A DNA stretch of 64,000 bases from Clostridiales bacterium (GTDB lineage Bacteria; Bacillota; Clostridia; Lachnospirales; Lachnospiraceae), in NCBI GenBank assembly GCA_021199255.1, contig JAJQIK010000038.1, forward strand, positions 1-64,000, written 5' to 3'. The notes below the pieces were generated by a model. That model saw nothing but the letters and a program-made list of their open reading frames with translations. It did no database searches and was not told the origin of the DNA. Numbering within the stretch: position 1 is the stretch's first letter; each line of letters begins with the position of its first letter. The translations under genes and the position numbers were made by a program. This document shows, in pieces, positions 35,167 to 43,709 of the stretch.

Positions 35167-36333
35167 TTAATTATTTTCTATAAGCTGATCCCAAAGTACG
35201 TTGACCCTATCTGCCGTAAAATGCAGGGAGCGCTCTTTGGCTTTTTGAGCATATATTGTCCATTGTTCTCCATTTTCCAACATTTGTATTATTTCTGAAA
35301 CAATTTCTTTTTTGATTTCCGTGTAATGATCATCTCTTATATCTTCATCACAGCATGGACAAAGCACTCCATACTTTCCATGCACTGCCTTTTCTATATG
35401 TTTTTGCCTTATCTCCGGAGCCAATATCTCACGATTTGCACCCGGAGCATCTAGTGCCACCACCGGAACCCCTTCTGTCATCGCCTCCAGCACTGCATTG
35501 GGAAATCCCTCTGCTTTAGACAAATTAATAAACACCTTGCTGTGTTGCAAATAATAGGTGACGTTATCCACCTGACCTATAAATTTAACTGCATCGCCAA
35601 GCCTCTTTTCTTTTACATATTTTGCAATTCTGCTCGCATAAGGCGTCGCATTATTTCCTATCAACAACAATTTTGCTTCTGGTACTTTTTCCTTTATCTG
35701 TTCCAAGCACTCAACCATCAATTGTTGCTGTTTCACTTCAGAAATTCTGGCAATAGATAGAATCACCTTATTCCCATAGTTCCATTCTCCTTCCTCTTTC
35801 ACATCTTTCATTTGTCTGATATGATTAGGAATAATCTTCAATAACTCCCTTTTAATCCCATATGACCGAATCATATCGGCCTTACCATACCTCGAAAGAA
35901 CCACTACCGCATCTGCCCGATTATAAACAAAGTTTAAAAATACCTTATTATAATACAGTCCTTGTAAATCTTTTCGACCTGATAAAGTAGTCCTCACAGA
36001 TGCAATGACTCTATCTTTTCCTTTGGACAAAATATTCGGTATATTCATTTCTTCCATAAAGCTAATAGATACGGAAATGTTATACCGTTCTTTTAAATTT
36101 GCAAGTTGTTTTGCTTCAGAATAAATTTTTATCGCATCGCTTATATATGTTTGCTTCAAACTCCCCAATGAAGATAGCTTTATAATTGTGCCGCAAAAGG
36201 GATAATCATTCTTAGTTTTATAACGTGTAAAAATATATAAAGTGTTTTTTTTCGCCAAATGATAGCTCAATTCAGACGCCGCACGTTCTGCGCCTCCGCC
36301 CCACAATGCTGGCAAAATTAATGCAATATTCAT
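35167..36333 (-). CDS. Family 4 glycosyltransferase
   Basis: A 388-residue GT-B retaining glycosyltransferase. It starts IALILPALWGGGAERAASELSYHL, the donor-side loop is IARISEVKQQQLMVECL and LLLIGN, and the E-x7-E motif region is NLSKAEGFPNAVLEAMTEGVPVVALDAPG (near 280). It transfers a sugar from a nucleotide donor to a lipid-linked intermediate in the cytosol. A near-identical copy of its first about 35 codons is stranded at 41446-41587, evidence of past duplication. It is the gene before the deacetylase-like one, with a 12-bp gap. Confidence 0.85.
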   Translation of the reverse strand: MNIALILPALWGGGAERAASELSYHLAKKNTLYIFTRYKTKNDYPFCGTIIKLSSLGSLKQTYISDAIKIYSEAKQLANLKERYNISVSISFMEEMNIPNILSKGKDRVIASVRTTLSGRKDLQGLYYNKVFLNFVYNRADAVVVLSRYGKADMIRSYGIKRELLKIIPNHIRQMKDVKEEGEWNYGNKVILSIARISEVKQQQLMVECLEQIKEKVPEAKLLLIGNNATPYASRIAKYVKEKRLGDAVKFIGQVDNVTYYLQHSKVFINLSKAEGFPNAVLEAMTEGVPVVALDAPGANREILAPEIRQKHIEKAVHGKYGVLCPCCDEDIRDDHYTEIKKEIVSEIIQMLENGEQWTIYAQKAKERSLHFTADRVNVLWDQLIENN

Positions 36334-36345
36334 AGTTCCTAATCC

Positions 36346-37284
36346 TTATGTACAGTATTTCGTTTTTACATATTCACTAACAGAAATTCCTGTATAATCC
36401 TTTTCCAGTTCTTCAAATAAAATCTCTAAATCATGATACAATTTATTAATGCTTTGCCTGGTTTTAAAGGTAGGATTTGTTCCTGCTGTTAATTCGGAAG
36501 AATGTAACATAAATTCTAAATAATCCATTTTAGGATTTTGCATTACTCTATCCTTTATCCATAGCAAAGATTCCAAATTTGTCCCATCGGGTCTCATCCA
36601 TTCCATTTTCTTGGTAAGCATAAATTTGCGGCGGCTATATCTTGGCAAAATAGTCGGTGGGATTTCATATATTCCGGAATTTCCCTGCCTATGAATATTT
36701 TTTGCAGACAACATATAACTACCTCTATATTTATCCTTTGAATAATCTGTCCCATACTGTTTATTTCCAATACAGTTTGTCCAAGATACTCCCGGCGTCA
36801 CTGTGCAATCTGCTATATAGCCCAATTTTTTCAAACATTTTACACCAAACTCGTCCAAATACCATCTTCCACTCCTATGGCTTGTCATTTTTATTTGAAA
36901 AACATCCTCTAGATGATTTGTTAAATATTTCATTTTGTTCCATTGAAGTTTAGTATCATACTCACCAATATATGAATGCGTTCCTTTGGGATTATATGGC
37001 AAATGTATCACCGGGGGGCAATTCCATGCGTGCATATGCATTCCGATTTCTGCAGTTCTCGACTGTAGTGCTGCTTTTGCCAATTCTACAAACGGTTCTG
37101 CATTGGACATTTCATAATTTACTAAATAAGTCGGAATAAAATGATATTTTTCACACAATATCTGAAACCGTTCTATATTTTGGGCATTTTCCGTTGTAAT
37201 TGGTTTTAACCCGTAACGAGTTATCTTATTTCGCCACAAATCATCTCCCTCTGTGTCAATCGTGATAATAAAGCTTTTTTTCAT
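36346..37284 (-). CDS. WalW-like polysaccharide-deacetylase-fold protein
   Basis: A 312-residue protein with the NodB-like opening SFIITIDTEGDD (residues 4-15), then GMHMHAWNCPP (near 82) as the metal His pair and SHRSGRWYLDEFGVKCLKKLGY (near 138). These match WalW-type predicted deacetylases in O-antigen loci. The catalytic Asp and His positions appear kept. No signal sequence is seen, so it may act on lipid-linked or nucleotide sugars in the cytosol. Fragments of a second copy of this gene lie at 41560-41760. Function is inferred from fold. Confidence 0.7.
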   Translation of the reverse strand: MKKSFIITIDTEGDDLWRNKITRYGLKPITTENAQNIERFQILCEKYHFIPTYLVNYEMSNAEPFVELAKAALQSRTAEIGMHMHAWNCPPVIHLPYNPKGTHSYIGEYDTKLQWNKMKYLTNHLEDVFQIKMTSHRSGRWYLDEFGVKCLKKLGYIADCTVTPGVSWTNCIGNKQYGTDYSKDKYRGSYMLSAKNIHRQGNSGIYEIPPTILPRYSRRKFMLTKKMEWMRPDGTNLESLLWIKDRVMQNPKMDYLEFMLHSSELTAGTNPTFKTRQSINKLYHDLEILFEELEKDYTGISVSEYVKTKYCT

Positions 37285-37317
37285 AACATATTATCCTCAG
37301 CTTTCAGGGTTATGTTT

Positions 37318-38388
37318 CTATATATATGCATACAATATAGTGCTGTAGTAACGCATTCCATAATGACGTATATGCATCTTATATTCCGGCACCCACTCCT
37401 TTAACATAAGAGGAATTTCCCATAAATCATTTGGTTTATGATATATACAAATAGCAAGCTTTGGCTTGTTACGCATTATCATATTTTTTGCGCCTTGTAA
37501 TGCAGGTATTTCCGCACCTTCAATATCCATCTTTATAAAGGAGACTTTTTCTTGTATTTCTGTATCCAAATCCACTACATCAATATAATGATTCCCTATA
37601 TTTTTCTCTGTAATTCGACCCGAATATACACTATCCGTATTATTAAAAGGCAGCCTTGTTTTCTTTGAATAAAGCCCTTTAGGAATAACATGTATTCTAT
37701 TGTCAAATTTGTACAACTTATTTTTTATTTTTTCTATCATAATAGAATCTGGTTCAAAACTATAGATTGCCTTAAACTGATTGCCTGTCCACTTACAAAA
37801 TTCCTCTATTGTATCGCCATCCCAAGCCCCTCCATCTACAAATACCTCATCTTTATCCTTTGAAAAATATTCATCTACAAAATATTCTGTCCCCGAACTC
37901 ATAATATCTGTATAATCCATAAAACCATTTCTTCTTTTATCAACCAGTACATCCACTAACTTTCTTGAAGCTTCATCATCTAATATATTTTTTAATTTAT
38001 CGATAATAGCATCGTCTATATCCTGCTGATACAAATAATCTTTCATTTCCGTATCCATCCATAACGCGGAATAATAATTGCTTAATCCCGCATTAGACAA
38101 TTGTTGTGCGATAACCCCAGGATACATTGTGCAGATTAGAATAATTGATTTCTTTATCTCTGCCAATGTTAAAATATCCTTCCCATAAACACGAAATCCC
38201 TCTATTTCTAATCCATTTTTTTGTGGGTCATTATCTATAAATCCTGCTATTTCCCAGCAAGAATTATATTTTTTACACTCCTTCGCCACACGCCTGCCCA
38301 TATCGCCCGCACCAAATAAATATATCTTTTTATTTACTGCACTTTCATTAAATAATTCCCAGGTATCATTTTTAAAATCCTTACGCAT
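37318..38388 (-). CDS. Rossmann module plus FkbM-family methyltransferase
   Basis: A 356-residue protein. Residues 18-120 form the shared Rossmann-like module (KIYLFGAGDMGRRVAKEC, IAGFIDNDPQKNG). Residues 170-356 are an FkbM methyltransferase: VFVDGGAWDGDTIEEFCKW is the SAM-binding motif I, IYSFEPDS motif II, and FIKMDIEGAEIPALQGA the family signature. It would O-methylate a sugar of the glycan. A frameshifted duplicate of its last about 45 codons lies at 43513-43643. A second, diverged paralogue is at 40244-41386. Confidence 0.85.
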   Translation of the reverse strand: MRKDFKNDTWELFNESAVNKKIYLFGAGDMGRRVAKECKKYNSCWEIAGFIDNDPQKNGLEIEGFRVYGKDILTLAEIKKSIILICTMYPGVIAQQLSNAGLSNYYSALWMDTEMKDYLYQQDIDDAIIDKLKNILDDEASRKLVDVLVDKRRNGFMDYTDIMSSGTEYFVDEYFSKDKDEVFVDGGAWDGDTIEEFCKWTGNQFKAIYSFEPDSIMIEKIKNKLYKFDNRIHVIPKGLYSKKTRLPFNNTDSVYSGRITEKNIGNHYIDVVDLDTEIQEKVSFIKMDIEGAEIPALQGAKNMIMRNKPKLAICIYHKPNDLWEIPLMLKEWVPEYKMHIRHYGMRYYSTILYAYI

Positions 38389-38406
38389 TCTTTCTCATCT
38401 CTTTTC

Positions 38407-38956
38407 CTATTTTTTATATATTAATACTTTTCTGCTGCTTCCATATGCCGCTTCAAACCTCTGAGATTCTTTATATAAGTGATATCCCAAATTCTCAAAA
38501 ATACTGTTAAATTCATGCGAATATTGATATGGCGGCGATTGCACTTTATCTACCACTAAGTATGCAATATCATTGTTTTTTATTATTGCTTTTAGATTAC
38601 TTTCAGCGTTTTTTACTGAATGTAACACATTCACGCAAATCAAAAAGCTTATCCGCCTCCCTTTAACATTCACAAAAGAGCCTTTTTTAAATTTTATAAA
38701 CGGATGCTTCATTTTAGCCCCCCACTACCTTTTCTGAAACATCCAATCCATATCTGTTTTTTACTTTTATATGCGAAATAATATCGCCCAGTCCACAGCC
38801 TATTTCTACAATTTCCATTTTTTTTAATTGAGTATCTGTATTAATAATTTTATTTATTTTTTCAATTGTCCAACACGCATATGGTCTTTTATTCACTTCA
38901 GTGATATGCCATATATCATATTTAAATATTCTTTGCAGCAAAACATTACTATTCAT
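38407..38956 (-). pseudogene. Class I SAM methyltransferase interrupted at a G6 tract
   Basis: Two adjoining frames make one protein of about 182 residues. The first (38714-38956) starts MNSNVLLQRIFKYDIWHI and has the SAM motif VEIGCGLGDII, then runs into TAA directly after GTGGGGGG. The second (38407-38712) continues VNVLHSVKNAESNL to the end. Removing one G from the six-base run (38718-38723, read on the minus strand) restores a single frame across the junction. This may be a true pseudogene, a phase-variable switch by strand slippage, or a sequencing error. The start overlaps the end of the GT10 gene by 8 bp, with AGGAG upstream. Confidence 0.75.
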
Positions 38957-40223
38957 TCTCTACTCCTGCTATTAAATCTTTAACATCAAAAATTTCAATA
39001 CCATTACATATTTCCTGCAAATAACCATGTATTCCCTCTACCGTATTAATAATACAAGCAGCTTTTTGATCAAAATATTGCGATATGTCATATATATTGA
39101 TATTCCGATACTTCTTCCCTGATAATTTTTTATCATAAATAGCTAATATGTTTATATCATCTCTTCTATATATCATATCTACTATCATTTTCCCGATCAA
39201 TCCATTCCCATATATAGAAATATTACCCCCTTTAAATTTGTGTAGCGGATCAATATCTTTTTCTTTCAATTCCTGTAATTTTTGGAGGATCTCATAATAA
39301 TTGCTCTGTTTTACCAATTTTTTTTGCTGGTCTCCTATCATCTTCCCCCGAGAATAACGTTGTCTTCGATACGCTTGTTCTTTATCCTGTTCAAAAATAT
39401 GTTTAAAAAATGAGAGCAATTCCTTATCACTTAGATATTTCTTAGCTCGTGATTTATTAGTTAATATGGGTTGTCGCATCATTTCAAGATATAAATTATC
39501 ATCATTATCTATTTCTTTTATTTTTTCGATAACTTCTTTCATAGTTGAAAACTTATTGTAATTAATAAATGCCTTTTCATTAAATTCTTCTGTAATATCA
39601 TCTGCGCCCCAATAAATTGGTACCGTATTTGCTGCCCATGCCTCAACAATTTTTTCCGTTATGTATCCTTCCTCAGAAGTATTTTCAAACGCGAGAGAAA
39701 ATTTGTAATTTTTCTGAAATTCAAGCTTATTGTCTACCTTATAGCCAATATTGTTTAAATATCTCCCTCCTGAATCTACTTGCTTATATTTTGATAATTC
39801 ATAAAAAAATTCTTCTCGGCAGGGGTTTGCACTTATTCCGTTTGATACCATCCAATTACAAAATTTCTTGTTTTGTATATCAATTGGGGCTTTATGCTTA
39901 CCAAGAGCCAAATCAAATTCTCTTCTCGTCCCATCCCGCCATAAATAGAAAGGCCAACGCAAATACCTATCATTTATATCAATATGAACCAGGTCAATCG
40001 CGTAATCATACATATTAAAATCAGGCCATTCACATTCACCACCAATATAAATTCTTATACATTCATAATTCAAATATTCATGTGTAAAAAAATCTCCGCA
40101 AAAAACATAATCTGGATCATCACATATTTCAACTTCATAAAGCGATTTTAATATGCTCATAACAAAATCGTATACGATATTGTTATTTCCTATATCTGCA
40201 AAATTTATTTTTATCTTTTTCAT
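38949..40223 (-). CDS. Family 10 fucosyltransferase-like protein with C-terminal Rossmann module
   Basis: A 424-residue protein. The GT10 domain (residues 1-290) has the strongest family block, FENTSEEGYITEKIVEAWAANTVPIYWG, near 195-222. Alpha-1,3/4-fucosyltransferases carry this GDP-fucose site. Residues 340-424 are the shared Rossmann-like module (ISIYGNGLIGKMIVDMI, ILAIYDKKLSG, ACIINTVEGIHGYLQEI). The ATG at 40223 is chosen over an upstream TTG because AGGA lies 6 nt before it. It precedes the broken methyltransferase and follows the second FkbM gene by 20 bp. Confidence 0.82.
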   Translation of the reverse strand: MKKIKINFADIGNNNIVYDFVMSILKSLYEVEICDDPDYVFCGDFFTHEYLNYECIRIYIGGECEWPDFNMYDYAIDLVHIDINDRYLRWPFYLWRDGTRREFDLALGKHKAPIDIQNKKFCNWMVSNGISANPCREEFFYELSKYKQVDSGGRYLNNIGYKVDNKLEFQKNYKFSLAFENTSEEGYITEKIVEAWAANTVPIYWGADDITEEFNEKAFINYNKFSTMKEVIEKIKEIDNDDNLYLEMMRQPILTNKSRAKKYLSDKELLSFFKHIFEQDKEQAYRRQRYSRGKMIGDQQKKLVKQSNYYEILQKLQELKEKDIDPLHKFKGGNISIYGNGLIGKMIVDMIYRRDDINILAIYDKKLSGKKYRNINIYDISQYFDQKAACIINTVEGIHGYLQEICNGIEIFDVKDLIAGVENE

Positions 40224-40243
40224 GACATTTCCTATCAAGATTT

Positions 40244-41386
40244 TTATAAATGCATATTTGTACCATTACGCAATCTTTTCACAGGCACCGCATATAATAC
40301 CGTTTCATTCGAATCCATGCGGTGTAAAGCTGCATATTTTCTGACGAAAAATTTATATTCTGGAGAAATTTTCCCAATAAATTTTGTTATACTAATCAAA
40401 TCATCCCACTTATGATATGCACTAATAGCCAAAATCGGCATTTGATTCCGTATTATATCCGCCCCGCCCTTCAAGGCAATTAACTCCATTCCTTCTATAT
40501 CCATAGTAATCAGCGTTACTTTTCTATTTTCAAAAAATTCATTTAATGTAGTTTCTTTATCTGATACCTTGTCTGATACGTAACGACGTATAATTTCAAT
40601 TTTCTGTTTTATCTCAACAGGTAATACATTTAAATTTCTCTCTAACACTTTCCACAGTTCTGGTTCAAAACAATAAACTTTATTAAATCTCTCAGAAAAT
40701 TTATCAAGGAAATAATAGACAGTGTCTCCAATCCCTCCCCCAATACATGCCAAATATTTTTCATCCTCGTCCCCCAAAAAACCCTCCCCCCAATATTTCT
40801 CGAAAGATGGATATACTTTTAAGCGATAAAAATCATTAAACAAGGAACTTCGTATTAATTCACATAAAGTTTCTTTAGACTCATCATCCCATAACAGATT
40901 AAGTATACTTTTGAACTCATCCTTTGCCTGATAATATTCATACGCCCACCCACTTGCAGGCGAATCATATATATGACCAATATTTATGTCAAAAATTTCC
41001 GAAATGCCTAATTTATAAAGCTGCTTTTTTATATCATTTGCCTCTTCTCCAAGATTCACAGCTATAATACACAGATAATTAACTCCATTCCTTTCATTAA
41101 CTGTATTTTCCAGTTGATCCCAATCAATTATTTTATTTCCTAATATTATTTCCCCTAATTTTGCTGGATTTCTATCCACAAAAAAATCTATTTCTATACC
41201 CATTTGTTTTAACCAAAATGCTGTATAAAATCCTATACGACCCGCACCATAAACAAGGATTCTTTTTTTTGAATACTTCAACTGATATTTTAATAGTGCC
41301 TCTCTACCGCAATATTCTATCAATCCACTTTTAACAGATGGATCACCCGAAAATATTTTTTCAAAATAATTCTCAAATTCCATCAT
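40244..41386 (-). CDS. Second FkbM-family methyltransferase with N-terminal Rossmann module
   Basis: A 380-residue paralogue of the protein at 37318-38388. The Rossmann-like module is at residues 38-140 (KRILVYGAGRIGFYTAFWL, IDFFVDRNPAKLG). The FkbM domain has YLACIGGGIGDTVYYFLDKF, VYCFEPELWKVL and LITMDIEGMELIALKGGADII. It differs clearly from the first paralogue in sequence, so it probably methylates another position. GGAGGGG stands 4-7 nt before its two alternative ATG codons. Its 5' end overlaps a stranded gene tail (41373-41447). Confidence 0.82.
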   Translation of the reverse strand: MMEFENYFEKIFSGDPSVKSGLIEYCGREALLKYQLKYSKKRILVYGAGRIGFYTAFWLKQMGIEIDFFVDRNPAKLGEIILGNKIIDWDQLENTVNERNGVNYLCIIAVNLGEEANDIKKQLYKLGISEIFDINIGHIYDSPASGWAYEYYQAKDEFKSILNLLWDDESKETLCELIRSSLFNDFYRLKVYPSFEKYWGEGFLGDEDEKYLACIGGGIGDTVYYFLDKFSERFNKVYCFEPELWKVLERNLNVLPVEIKQKIEIIRRYVSDKVSDKETTLNEFFENRKVTLITMDIEGMELIALKGGADIIRNQMPILAISAYHKWDDLISITKFIGKISPEYKFFVRKYAALHRMDSNETVLYAVPVKRLRNGTNMHL

Positions 41387-41447
41387 TACCCCTCCGCATT
41401 TGATTTATTATATTCTTAACATTAACAAATCCATTTTTATTTATAGT
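41373..41447 (-). pseudogene. Stranded 3' end of a propeller-type gene
   Basis: 24 codons ending in TGA read TINKNGFVNVKNIINQMRRG then NDGI. They match the last residues of the large protein at 43696-46230 (FVNLRSIIKQIQ...I), with the same overlap onto an FkbM start. I take it as the tail of a second, otherwise deleted copy of that gene. It abuts the stranded glycosyltransferase start at 41446. Confidence 0.65.
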
Positions 41448-41587
41448 AAAAATATATAAAGTGTTTTTTTCACTGAATGATAGCGCAAGTCAGACGCCGC
41501 ACGTTCTGCGCCTCTGCCCCACAATGCTGGCAAAATTAATGCAATATTCATAGTTCCTAATCCTTATGTACAGTATCTCGTTTTTAT
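41446..41587. repeat. Duplicated 5' end of the GT4 gene plus 3' end of the deacetylase gene
   Basis: About 141 bp matches 36227-36368 with only a handful of differences. It includes the first about 35 codons of the GT4 gene, the 12-bp gap and the last codons of the deacetylase-like gene. In this copy the frame has several changes and no full gene follows. It is a fossil of a duplicated segment. Confidence 0.85.
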
Positions 41588-41647
41588 CCTTTTTCTACTT
41601 TCGGACATCTGATTTTCAGATTCTGGAAGTGCGATTTCATCGCTTTT
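41588..41647. other. Unassigned spacer between the two stranded copies
   Basis: Sixty bases lie between the two duplicated fragments and match neither source region. I see no gene or motif in them. Confidence 0.4.
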
Positions 41648-41760
41648 GCATTTTCTGTTGTAATTGGTTTAACCCGTAACGAGTTACCTTATTTCGCCAC
41701 AAATTATCTCCCTCTGTGTCAATTGTAATAATAATTTTTTCATAACACATTATTCTCAAC
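41648..41760. repeat. Duplicated 5' end of the deacetylase-like gene
   Basis: About 113 bp matches 37183-37298, the first about 33 codons and leader of the WalW-like gene. A one-base deletion (GGTTTAACCC against GGTTTTAACCC) breaks the frame. Together with 41446-41587 it shows that most of a second copy of the gene was lost by internal deletion. The fragment abuts the 3' end of asnB. Confidence 0.85.
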
Positions 41761-43477
41761 TTATAATACTTCCCCATTCATTTTTTAAAATATTTTCCGA
41801 TATACATACATTTTCATTTATCTTTTTGATATAAGTTGGCGGGACAGAAAATCCTCTTTTAGCATGATATAAAATTTGCTTTGGGATTTCTTTATAAAAC
41901 GCATCCTTTAAAATTTTCTTTAAACTGTTTGCCGTGTAACAATCTTCCGCACTCAAAGAAAAGGCAAATTCTATCACTTTTCTCGACAAAAACGGTACCC
42001 TTGCTTCTAAAGAATTTACCATACTTACCCGATCTATCTTTGTCAAAATATCACCCGGCAAATATGTCTTAAAATCCAAATAACGTAACCTTGTTAAAAT
42101 CGGAAGTTCTTTAATATAATATTTTCTAAGATGCCAATATACATCATAATCTTTACTGATTCCCCATTCTTTTCGGTATACCTCTGCATGCTTCTTATTA
42201 TTCAATAATATTAATGGTAAATATTCTTTAAAACCGCAATTAATATATTTTGTTCTCATTTCCTGATTTAACACATCTTCTAACTTAAATTTTTCAACTA
42301 GTTGATTCAATATTTCACTATCAATTTTCTTTTTTTTCATCAGGTTATAATAAATATTATATCTTTGATAACCACCGAATAATTCGTCTCCTCCATCTCC
42401 GGTCAATACCACCGTAACCTTCCTTTTGGCAAGTTCAGAAACAGCATATGAAGGATATGCCGATGTGTCTGCAAATGGCTCATCATACCATTCCTGCATT
42501 TTTCCCTTGATTTTTTCTGTCTGAACATTAGTCAATATCATATTAGTATTATTCAGGCTATACTTTTCAACCAACATCTGTGCATATCTTGTTTCATCAT
42601 ACTTTTTCCCCTCAAAACCAATTGTAAAAGTATGAATATTAGGACTATACATATTGCAAAGATAGGAAATAATACTTGAATCCACACCACCACTGAGAAA
42701 TGTCCCTACTGGAACATCCGCAACAAGTTGCTCTTTTACACTTTTACCCAGCAATGCACTTAATCTTATTCCCAACTCCTCTGACGTTCTATGGCATCCT
42801 TCAGAAGAATTTACCCGTAATTTCCAATATTTCCTTTTTTCTACAATTCTTTTTTTTTCAATATCATAAGTAAGCATATGTGCAGGTTCTAATTTAAAAC
42901 ATCTTTTATACATACTCTTGGGTTCAGGAATATACCCGTAAAACAGATAATCGTATAATGCAGTATAATCTATCTCAAATTTTATATCTGTACAAGTTGT
43001 CTGCAATGCCTTTAGTTCCGATGCAAATGCAAAATAATGATTATCAATATAATAATACAGCGGTTTAATACCAACTCTATCCCGATATAACTTAACCTGC
43101 ATATTTCTTTGATCATAAATAGCAATCGAAAACATTCCGTCTATCAAATCAATAAATTTTTCACCATATTCCAAGTATGCATATAAAACAACTTCTGTAT
43201 CAGAATCAGAAAGAAAGCTATATTTCGTACTTAATATTTTTTTTAGTTCACTATATCCATAAATTTCTCCATTAAATACTACTGTAATATTTCCATCCGC
43301 ACTCGTCATTGGCTGCATACCATTATCAGACAAATCAACAATGGATAATCTTGCAAAAGCAAACGTAAAGTTATCTAATTCTTTTATGCGGATACCATCT
43401 GGACCTCTATGATATAATCTTTCAATTCCATCTTTATAATTCCAGTTTCTATTATTGCCGCCCAAAATACCGCACAT
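41756..43477 (-). CDS. asnB: Asparagine synthetase (glutamine-hydrolysing)
   Basis: A 573-residue class II amidotransferase. The catalytic Cys2 starts MCGILGGNNRNW, and YHRGPDG, ARLSIVDLS and VFNGEIYGY follow in the glutaminase half. The synthetase half has the PP-loop VGTFLSGGVDSSIISYL and LTGDGGDELFGGYQRYN. In surface-glycan loci such enzymes often amidate a sugar carboxylate rather than make free asparagine; this is inference from context. A GGAGG site is 7 nt before ATG. It lies between two recombination scars, so it may have entered with a duplicated segment. Confidence 0.88.
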   Translation of the reverse strand: MCGILGGNNRNWNYKDGIERLYHRGPDGIRIKELDNFTFAFARLSIVDLSDNGMQPMTSADGNITVVFNGEIYGYSELKKILSTKYSFLSDSDTEVVLYAYLEYGEKFIDLIDGMFSIAIYDQRNMQVKLYRDRVGIKPLYYYIDNHYFAFASELKALQTTCTDIKFEIDYTALYDYLFYGYIPEPKSMYKRCFKLEPAHMLTYDIEKKRIVEKRKYWKLRVNSSEGCHRTSEELGIRLSALLGKSVKEQLVADVPVGTFLSGGVDSSIISYLCNMYSPNIHTFTIGFEGKKYDETRYAQMLVEKYSLNNTNMILTNVQTEKIKGKMQEWYDEPFADTSAYPSYAVSELAKRKVTVVLTGDGGDELFGGYQRYNIYYNLMKKKKIDSEILNQLVEKFKLEDVLNQEMRTKYINCGFKEYLPLILLNNKKHAEVYRKEWGISKDYDVYWHLRKYYIKELPILTRLRYLDFKTYLPGDILTKIDRVSMVNSLEARVPFLSRKVIEFAFSLSAEDCYTANSLKKILKDAFYKEIPKQILYHAKRGFSVPPTYIKKINENVCISENILKNEWGSIIS

Positions 43478-43512
43478 ACCGAATCCTCCAAAATATGTTT
43501 TTTAGTCCTACA

Positions 43513-43709
43513 CATATGCATACAATATAATGCTGTAGTAACACATTCCATAATGACGTATATGCATCTTATATTCTGGCACCCACTCCCTTTAACATAA
43601 GAGGAATTTCCCATAAATCATTTGGTTTATGATAGATGCAAATTAATCCACTGCTCATAGATGGAACACCCTAAAATATTTTCTCAAGCCAACTGTCAAA
43701 TTTCACTAT
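43513..43709 (-). pseudogene. Chimeric FkbM methyltransferase remnant
   Basis: Two fused fragments. Positions 43643-43709 encode KFDSWLEKIF, a stop, then GVPSMSSGLI, matching the start of the FkbM gene at 40244-41386 (EFENYFEKIFSGDPSVKSGLI). Positions 43513-43643 continue as CIYHKPNDLWEIPLMLK, matching the last about 45 codons of the FkbM gene at 37318-38388, with an extra base that shifts the frame. The fragment records deletion between two FkbM genes. It fills the gap between asnB and the large gene. Confidence 0.78.

Noticed and set aside
43384-43614. Short minus-strand frame of 76 codons at the asnB start
   Set aside because: It runs out of frame through asnB and the FkbM remnant and has no ribosome site.
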